Below, one piece after another: positions 58,001-64,000 of a DNA stretch of 64,000 nt; the first letter of the stretch is position 1, and every line of letters starts with the position of its first letter. Both the position numbers and the translations under genes were made by a program. The DNA comes from Amphiura filiformis (taxonomy: Eukaryota > Echinodermata > Ophiuroidea > Amphilepidida > Amphiuridae), in assembly GCF_039555335.1 (NCBI RefSeq), contig NW_027305497.1, positions 899,501 through 963,500 on the forward strand. The letters are read 5' to 3'. Below the pieces are notes generated by a model. That model had not been told where the DNA came from. It made no database searches and saw only the letters and a program-made list of their open reading frames with translations.

Positions 58001-61000
58001 TCGCTACTCTGCTGCTCTTTGGTATTGGAACAGCGATGAGATTTAATGCAGGCTTACTCAACGCAGCCAGAGTAGTACTCGCATTTGATCTTTTTATATT
58101 TTATATGCGGCTACTCAATTCGTTCACGATTTACCAACATCTGGGACCAAAACTGATTATGATCGGAAAGATGGTAGGTTGAATTTGATCTTTTATACAG
58201 TAAGAAGAATCAAATATCAAGTTTTGACTTTCACAGGGTCGATATTGACGAAAAAATTGTTTTCAATTGTTTATCTTAAGGACTTGGATATCAACGTTTG
58301 CACAGAATTTCTGTGTGAGCTGAGAGTACATCAGACATATCGAAGATAAATAATAAAACATATAATTTTGGGTGTTTTTTTTCAAATTCGCGATATAATA
58401 CAAATTTTATGAGAAATTTTTCGAAGTAAACTTTATAGAGTTACTGATATACTTAAAAGTTTGACCTTTTTTCACAATAAAGATATACATTTTCCCTCAA
58501 AGACCTATTTTTTTATACATCTTTATTCTCTAATATCTTCATTACGAAAGGTCAAAATTTTCTATTGATCGTCGGCTTTTCATCCCAGCCCAGATGCATA
58601 TCATTACATTTATAAATTTTACTTCGAGGACTGTTAAATATCAGAAATACCAGTATTTAATCATTTGCCATAAAATATGTGTATAACACCTTTTCAGAGG
58701 GAATTCAGGGAGCAGTGTCTTAAAATTACTATTTATTTATTTTAACAACTGTCATTTAAGGAAAAAAATCCCAACAAGAATTAGGGGTACGTGCCCTTAT
58801 TTGCTGGTGGGATTTGCCATAGCGCCATTAGGCGAACGTTTACGGTATTGGTATCAATTCGAGAAGCAAAAATAACTTGCATTGTGATTTTTGCTTTCAG
58901 TTCTTGGATGTATCATTTTTCGTGTGTATTTTATTCGTATTCCTCATTGCTTATGGTATCACACTGCAAGCCATACTGTATCCAACAATCACTGATATAC
59001 AAGGATTGATTTATGGCGTTCTCTACCGACCATATTTTCAAATATATGGAGAGCTCTTTTTGGACGAAATCAGAGGTAATGTACATGTTGTAATTATAAA
59101 TTATAAGTGATAATTAAGAATTCCCCGATATTCGTTGTATCGATAAGTTGTCTTCAGATACTATTAACAACGCAGCGATCATAATCTTGGTCAGCTATCC
59201 AGTTACCTCCACACGGCATAAAGTAATTCCTATCATGGTATCTTGATTGCTGACAAAGATTCAGCTTCCTGCATTAACCACTACCAAAATCGTAATTAAC
59301 CATTTCGTTAGGCTATCAAAATCCTCTGCAAATGAACCCGATACTACGCCGTTCACGCTCGCCATTGCCCAATTTTAGACGCTATTGTGAATCAGTCCTA
59401 TTTTACTAATGTTTTAGGCTGTAATAACTCATTTAACCATACTATTAAGACAAAAATCTGTGTTCAGTTGAAAAATCCGTGAAAAAACAGTTATCCAGAT
59501 TTTTAACCATCCCATATTTTCACGGAAAATGTCTCTAGTGTTAAAATACCTCCAGCATGACACCAGCTACCAACTGTCAACATTTGTTTCTGTTCCACTT
59601 GGCAAAACAGGATAATTATGTTGAGTGCCGTATATTTCTGGAATCGGGAATAACGTTAAGGTAACATGCCCATAGTTGTACCCGCAAACGTTGCGAGACA
59701 GGTCAAGTATACAGGCTTTGAACATGCATAAATGCACACATTATGACGTAGTTTCAATTTTACTTGCGAAGGATTTCGGGAATTGCAAACATTTTAACAC
59801 CTCCTTCTTTTATTTTTCTCATTTTAGGAACACCAGGTGATGGGACGTGTACAACCAATCAGACACTGATTAATGAGGCACTACCTATCTGCCCGGAATA
59901 TTCCGGTATTGGAGTGTTTCTATTAGCTATTTACATGATATTCAGCAATGTGCTTCTTCTTAATCTGCTGATTGCAATGTTCAGGTAAAACTGATCTCAT
60001 TTTTTGAATCATAACATTATCTCACAAAGGACGAAACTATTTGTATCATAAAGAATAATGGGGGTGACATCATTTTTAACATTATCACTCCTCTTGCTCA
60101 ACGAATCAACGAGTTATACATGTGACGGTTTGTAGTTATCTAGTATTCGTTAATATGCGACCATAATTATGATATAATGCTGCAGAATATGGTGCTCATC
60201 CTGCACTTCCTTGTTTGACTTAGAGTTTAACCTGGAGTTTAATGGAGTTTAATTTTACCAGTCAAAATCCAAACTAGACCCCCTGTAGAAGACATGACCT
60301 TAATTTTCCGCACAGGAAGTGTGAATTTCAAATGGAGTCGCTCATTAGGGTAACCCCATTTGAATTCACACTCCCTGTGTGGAAGAGTAAGTTTAAGTTT
60401 TCCATAGTGGGGTGTATGTATTTCCTCCTCGTTTACGGAGTTTAGGGTTAGGGTTTATGGTTGGTGTAGGGCAGTCTAATAAGACTAGTAGAGTTGCACC
60501 CTATTCGGTAATCGTCCCGTGAATTCAAATAGGGTAAGCATATAATTAATTCCTATATCCTTTATAATCTGCGGTTTATTCCTTCTTAGCTTCACACTGT
60601 CTGCCGTACAAGAACGTACTGACATGTACTGGAAATATCAGCAATACGCCTTGGCCAAAGAATACTACAACCGCCCACCCCTAGTACCACCATTAGTCAT
60701 TCTCTCACACATCGTCTTCTCTATTCGCTTTCTTGTACATAAATGTGGATGCTGCTATAACTGGCATAAGAAAACACTCAGTAAGTAATTTGTGTAAGAG
60801 ATGGGTATTATGATTGATATAACGTTGTCTTTAAATAAACATTTCATTGAAACAATTGAAGGCTGATATGAATTAGAATCAATGGCGTAGCTAAAGCTTT
60901 CTAGACACGAGGTTAAGAACACTGTAAAAATATTTTGGACTAACTTCGTCTGCAAATGTAACAAAACCTACAGCAACGTATTCGAAAAAAAGTGACAATC

Positions 61001-63979
61001 GAAAAAAAAAACCCGATAAAATACCAGAGATCAGTGGTTCGTAATAAATAAAGAAAGTGTGAGCCAGTTGACCTAGTAACGGTCTTACGACAGCGAATCC
61101 AACGTGAGAACACGTGGCACCATCCAGCAGTAGTGTTTCAACTTCAAAGTCAACCAAGGATGATATTTGGTTGAATCAATGAAGTGTGTGATCACGGAAT
61201 TGTTTTTGTGTTCAACATTTTTGAACGAATATTTTAATCAAAATTGCAAAGAGAAATACGAGTTAGTCTTTACTAATAATACCCCAATTTCATCACACTA
61301 ACACTTTCAGCAAAACACCTGGAACCAAGAGACGTGATGCAGTTGGTCCACTGGGAGTCCGTGCAAGCTTACAAGATTATCTCAAAGTTAAAATTAAAAC
61401 AGCAAGTAGACGATCCTGATCTGAACGAGGATACCAGCAATTCACAGATATCTCATGACAGGTAAGAATACAGAGGGTTGAGAGCCAGAAAGCCTTCACT
61501 CAAGAATAGTGGCATTTAAGATATTCTTTAGTATTCCTTTAAGTACTGAGTTACGTCTTTCTGGCGCTAACTGAAATCTATAATCTCTGAGTTAAGGCTT
61601 CTAACTTTCTAAGTTGCCAATGGTGTACGGAGTGTGTTATTATAATCTATTTTATATAATCATCAGACAAGCCAATGACCATTCAGTTACTGTATAGTTA
61701 TGTATACTTCAATATACTTCAGTACCTTAAGATGGATCATTGACAACTTGTCAAGTGTCCAGTACTTCAGTATAATTGTTAACCTCAAGTGGCATGAAGG
61801 TTAAACTTTGTCATCTCGTTGGAGTAGAATGGTAATATAAATAATTATGCGGGCCAAAAAGCCTCATCTCAATGTTTGAACCAAATTGAGTTTCGGCCTT
61901 TTAGGTTAAAACTCAGAGTTGGGGCTTTCTGGCCTGCAATTTTGCTCTGTTGAGATGTGGCTAAGTAGAATTGTGCTATATCTGCAATATGAAGTTTGGT
62001 TGGGTTAAAAGCTTTATGGTTTTAAGAATCTGTAGGTGTTGGTGATTTTTTTTTAAATCCCAAAATGGCCAAACAGTGAGTTAATGCTTTCTGGTTCTCA
62101 ACCCTCGATATGTGTTCAGTAAATCGCGTTATCTCTCCTCCCACATGTCCCGGTTAACTTTCCCCCCTTCTCTGTGTTCAATAATCCTCTTATTCCGTCC
62201 GCTACTTTCTTGCTGGTACACTCTTAATTTTTTTTACGCAATAATGGTAAAAAAAATACAAATCAGCACGGTTCTCAGGGAACAACAACATTTTGTGGGT
62301 AAACTTTACACAATTTTAAAAGGTAAAACTTTACCCCATTATTGAGTACAGTTTTACACAATTAGTTGTAAAAGTTCACACAATTAGCTATGTAAGGTTT
62401 TACACAATTAGTTGAGTAAGGTTTTACAAAATAAATTTGGTTGTTCCCTGTGAACCGCATTTTTGGGTAAACTTTACAAATTTCAAGAGTGGTAACCATT
62501 TTACTCAAGAATTGTGTAAAATTTTGACACAGAAATGGGGTCAAATATTTTACACAATCATGGCATTGGACGTATTTTACCACTAAGTTGTGTAATTCAC
62601 TTTACACATGGCATTGTGTGTAAAATGTGTGTCATGCTGAAATGCAGAACATCAACCTGAACACAATTCAGTGATACAGGGTGAAACAATAACATTTCGA
62701 CGCACATTGCGAGAGTTGCGGTTAAATGGGGCGTGAACGCACCTTGGATCGTCCCCTACCCCCAGTTCGATATTTAGGGTTCGACTCTATACGATATGCA
62801 TGTTTTCACTCCAATGAATGTGACGGCTCCGACCCTCACATCCGTCACATGATCATAATGATATGAAATTTGGTTAAGCTTAACCATGTTAACGCTATGG
62901 CTATATTCATGGGTCCCGGGCTATATGTTTAAACTTTGCTCTGAAATACAACAACAAATGGCACAAAACAATGCACAGGCTTGTTTCTTTTCTTACCTTT
63001 AAATGTTTCCAACAAGTGGCATAAGCCACTTGCTTGCAAAAAGTTTCGGAACTGATCATATTATTGCGAGTGTCCTCCATCATGCATGCATCGGGATGAT
63101 GTTTTTACACCGCACATTGGTAAACTTTTCTAGGCTTACACATTGATGTGGTATTTTTTTACACATCACACATTTGTTTAACTTAACCGATGTGTCATGT
63201 GTAACAATTTTTTTTATTTTACACAATTTATCGTTTAAATTGACAAAACTTCTTACGGTTTCCACTTTACCGCTCAAAAAATTGCAAAAGTTCTGTAAAA
63301 ATTGTCATCCCTATCCCATGCACATCAGCGGGCTGGAGACAGGACTTTTTCCATCATTGCTCCTTGTCTTGTTCAACAAGAAATGTCAATAGTACATCCG
63401 GGTAGTACATATGCTTTCTCAAAAGATGCCCGCTCAAGTCTCATTTTTACTCAAATGCAGTCTTTCTCTCTTTCCCTTCTTTCCTTTCTCCTTGGCAATT
63501 AGGTGCCTTGTAAATCCTGTCGATTAGTTAGGTTGACGCGAAGACGTGAACAAAACTCTTCGCGACCTTTTCGTAAAAAAGAAGTACCTCTCATGCAACA
63601 ACATGGATCTTAACACATAGTCTCCAAAAATGTGCGATTTATTCCGTAGTTAAGAGTTTCCCGTTCAATTCTCGATGGGGGCAAATATCCAAATTGTATT
63701 ATCCGCTCTCTCCATTACTACATTCATTTGAATTGTGGAGGAGATGACAAAGACCTTGTAGCCAGTTCCGATCAGGGTAATGCCTGGCTTGATGTACACC
63801 CTACCTGTGCATAATGGAAAAACAGAGTCTGACATTGAATGATTCACCCAGGTTTCATAAAATTAATAATAAAAAATGACTTTTCCGTTTTCAGATCTGA
63901 ATTGATTCTGCAGTCATTCCAAGAACTAAATAAACAGCAAAACAGCATGTCATTGCGTCTGAAAAAGCTGGAAGATCAA
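40293..63979 (+). CDS. TRPM: TRPM-family cation channel, 24 exons, 3' end outside the window
   Basis: Exons: 40293-40403, 42494-42567, 43609-43792, 45691-45871, 46571-46731, 47203-47398, 48235-48400, 49222-49412, 49778-49884, 50855-50995, 51768-51824, 52158-52314, 53170-53377, 53710-53929, 54869-54979, 55291-55391, 55879-55987, 56900-57034, 57901-58173, 58901-59075, 59828-59984, 60590-60780, 61311-61461, 63895-63979. All introns are GT-AG and all phases agree, giving 1214 codons with no stop. TRPM channels are tetrameric, Ca2+- or voltage-sensitive cation channels of the plasma membrane. The order SLOG/MHR region, six membrane segments, TRP helix, coiled coil is that of the family. The YGE pore and the TRP region recall TRPM1/3/6/7. 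Whether a kinase or NUDT9H domain follows cannot be seen. The start is the first in-frame ATG; there is no check on it. Confidence 0.93.
41527..41629. repeat. Hairpin MITE in TRPM intron 1
   Basis: aggggttcattcataggatt is mirrored by aatcctatgaaagaacccc; the inner arms gatcgctgtttatgcccgag / ccgagggcataaacagcgatc are nearly exact. About 103 bp. Confidence 0.75.
42188..42272. repeat. Fragment of the AAATGCGTATCACTTGTTG MITE
   Basis: gctcgtgcattagacgca and caacaagtgatacgcattta match the hairpin in 5454-6333 and the right end of 18607-18736. It is one arm only. Confidence 0.5.
42675..42876. mobile_element. Short foldback MITE (14323 family) in TRPM intron 2
   Basis: taaaggctcgggcaccacctttgc is mirrored by gcaaaggtgggtgaccgagccttta, and tgtgga/cctgagagcacat by atgtgctctcaggtcccaca. 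The interior (aaaatcaaaattatttgata tcagaag) matches 14870-14890. About 200 bp. Confidence 0.75.
44080..44345. repeat. AT tetranucleotide microsatellite in TRPM intron 3
   Basis: About 265 bases of (AATT/TTAA) and (TTTA) repeats: an aattaatt block followed by a tttatttatt block, with few interruptions. Confidence 0.95.
45371..45620. mobile_element. GTGATGCGATCAAGC MITE, second copy, TRPM intron 3
   Basis: gcgatgcgatcaagcaaaat at the left and attttgcttgatcgcatcac at the right. Interior and arms match 20090-20348, in the opposite orientation of the inner region (ggaaag...cctttgtttggc). Confidence 0.75.
49222..53929 (+). CDS. TRPM: TRPM exons 8-14: MHR3/4 helical region
   Basis: Residues 358-718. 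Helical repeats with family landmarks: FLRLAQAWNRIDVARTDL (exon 9), LLRDALVHNRVDFIKLYLES then GVNL (exon 10; the family reads A-L-x-x-x-R-V-D-F-V-x-L-x-L-E-x-G-V), NPVRELFLYAVLNTFEEMAH then FLWEEGKE (exon 13; family NPFRELFLWAVLxxRxEMAxFFW), and ALTASKIYKNMA. Exon 11 is only 57 bases (19 codons) and exon 12 ends at a GTTAGT donor of moderate strength, followed by four decayed copies of its own end in the intron. Exon 14 ends before the membrane domain. Confidence 0.9.
50084..50785. mobile_element. 702-bp palindromic element with TTAA ends, TRPM intron 9
   Basis: GGTTGGTCTGAACCCTGG at the left is mirrored by CCAGGGTTAAGACCACCC at the right, with TTAA at 50080-50083 and 50786-50789. The arms are about 300 bp, nearly exact and pair to a loop of about 90 bases near 50390-50477. 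TTAA target sites are used by piggyBac and Kolobok elements. It has no coding capacity. Confidence 0.8.
51455..51545 (-). repeat. tRNA-like relic in TRPM intron 10 (possible SINE)
   Basis: On the minus strand, ttagctcaaacggcgcac resembles an A box with D-arm, and tgagttggagccccgc about 50 bases later a decayed B box. The middle does not fold as a tRNA. I read it as a SINE head. Confidence 0.35.
52634..52995 (+). repeat. Four decayed tandem copies of the exon 12 end, in TRPM intron 12
   Basis: Exon 12 ends ggaaagacgaaacactaaag...gaaataccagat...gaaa|gttagt. Similar blocks follow in the intron with a period of about 100-110: ending at 52678 (tcga|agtaagtaatgtg region), 52788 (ctcaaa|gtaact), 52891 (ccaaac|gtaagc) and 52988 (ctcaaa|gtaagt). 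The last has ggagaggcgaaacactaagg, then catgaaactcctgcc. Each copy ends at a 5' splice-like word at the same point as the true donor. Confidence 0.6.
54869..59984 (+). CDS. TRPM: TRPM exons 15-21: membrane domain and pore
   Basis: Residues 719-1071. S1 region: exons 15-18 (VSHLLFLGLFSYIML). S2 ends AEEFRQ (E867, Q870) and S3 begins DYWNQLDF (N900, D903). These four match the Ca2+-binding ExxQ and NxxD of TRPM2/4/5/8. S4-S5: FYMRLLNSFTIYQHLGPKLI. S5 is in exon 20. The pore helix and filter are YRPYFQIYGELFLDEI, with YGE at 1010-1012. The pore loop has C1027 and C1041 flanking an N-glycosylation site NQT (1030-1032), as known for TRPM8. S6: IYMIFSNVLLLNLLIAMF. A 76-base GAT tract lies 14 bases after the exon 15 donor. 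Confidence 0.92.
54994..55069 (+). repeat. (GAT)n microsatellite after TRPM exon 15
   Basis: 76 bases, about 25 GAT units without interruption, starting 14 bases after the exon 15 donor at 54980. The poly-Asp ORF over it is a read-through of the intron, not protein. Confidence 0.95.
55567..55857. repeat. Tandem duplication (~170 bp) in TRPM intron 16
   Basis: atgacaaccttat..., atagatgtgctggtgttcac, gtgttt/ttaattgaag and ctcaatgtcgttctttt occur at 55567-55701 and again at 55736-55857. The second copy runs to within about 20 bases of the exon 17 acceptor. Confidence 0.7.
56140..56410. repeat. Foldback in TRPM intron 17
   Basis: tgatttgccgaacaggaacaccctaaaattaatcaaaactca near 56147 is mirrored by tgagttttgagtaattttagggtgttttggtttggcaaatca near 56366. 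A second pair, rich in atttataaatacg, spans about 56430-56810. Confidence 0.6.
58280..58690. mobile_element. Foldback MITE (14323 family) in TRPM intron 19
   Basis: Carries the family's inner words: caaattttatgag, tttttcgaagtaaactttata, cgaaaggtcaaaattttc, attgatcgtcggcttttcatccca and tttacttcgaggactgt. The left outer arm (gagctgagagtacatcagac) matches; the right outer arm is worn away. Confidence 0.65.
60285..60400. repeat. Short inverted pair in TRPM intron 21
   Basis: ccgcacaggaagtgtgaatttcaaatgg is mirrored by ccatttgaattcacactccctgtgtgg, with wider partial pairing (tagaagacatgacc.../ggaagagtaagttt). A similar unit lies at 29946-29986. Confidence 0.6.
60590..63979 (+). CDS. TRPM: TRPM exons 22-24: TRP helix and start of coiled coil
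   Basis: Residues 1072-1214. Exon 22 holds the TRP helix (SAVQERTDMYWKYQQYALAK) and RPPLVPPLVILSHI, matching the family's W-K-x-Q-R...RP-x-x-PPP-x-I-x-x-SH. Exon 23 (EPRDVMQLVHWESVQAYKII) is the acidic linker. Exon 24 (LILQSFQELNKQQNSMSLRL then KKLEDQ) has heptad spacing and begins the tetramer-forming coiled coil. The donor at 63980 is gtgagtgg, so the gene goes on past the window. Confidence 0.9.
61472..62107. mobile_element. Foldback element in TRPM intron 23
   Basis: gagggttgagagccagaaagcctt is mirrored by aatgctttctggttctcaaccctc. Inside, further short words (actcagagtt, ctttctggc) repeat in both directions. It does not code. Confidence 0.6.
62240..62645. repeat. TTTACACAA array in TRPM intron 23
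   Basis: Variants of tttacacaatt, gtgtaaaa and ggtaaactttac recur about every 30-50 bases in both directions between 62290 and 62635. The style is that of the TTACATAA arrays at 36694-37035 and 39230-39440. A sparse continuation runs at 63100-63250. Confidence 0.6.
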
Positions 63980-64000
63980 GTGAGTGGAACAATAAAAAAA

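Overview
This is a eukaryotic window: split genes with GT-AG introns, intron sizes mostly 0.5-2 kb, no operons, and a very high load of small inverted-repeat DNA transposons. A bilaterian TRPM channel gene, a pair of rhodopsin-type GPCR genes and Penelope-like and LINE relics fit an invertebrate animal. The frequent taggcctat-type words and the MITE style make me lean towards an invertebrate deuterostome such as an echinoderm, but that is a weak inference and the species is not determined.

Layout. 1-19 kb is almost pure repeat: TA-flanked mariner-like foldbacks (608-1977, 5454-6333), a nested complex of elements sharing the box GTTTATAGTG (3174-11334, about 24 boxes), two copies of a 1.2 kb element in opposite orientation (6383-7610 and 8012-9237), a palindromic array built on AGTCCGA (13190-13905), several foldback MITEs, and a broken Penelope-like element with a GIY-YIG endonuclease region (16720-17826). 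19168-22410 holds a three-exon gene for a 187-residue membrane-anchored SRPBCC/START-like protein with MITEs in its introns.

25074-26172 (minus) and 30600-31702 (plus) are two single-exon class A GPCR genes lying head to head. Each carries one single-base frameshift in a homopolymer run, at different places. Between them lie a second Penelope-like relic, nested hAT-like MITEs and a 131-bp tandem repeat. 32-39 kb holds another CAGCCTG-type element, LINE fragments, an inverted copy of the sequence next to the first GPCR, and a broken three-exon gene with a SAM-like start lying between arrays of TTACATAA motifs.

40293-63979 is the main gene: 24 exons of a TRPM cation channel, reading without a break for 1214 codons and running off the right edge. 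Every splice junction keeps frame. The exons cover the SLOG/MHR cytoplasmic region, six membrane segments, the pore, the TRP helix and the start of the coiled coil. Its introns hold MITEs, a 702-bp palindrome with TTAA ends, microsatellites and, in intron 12, four decayed tandem copies of the end of exon 12.

The genes share no obvious pathway. TRPM and the GPCRs are both membrane signalling proteins, but nothing here shows that they act together. No retrovirus, LTR element, Polinton or CRISPR array was recognised.
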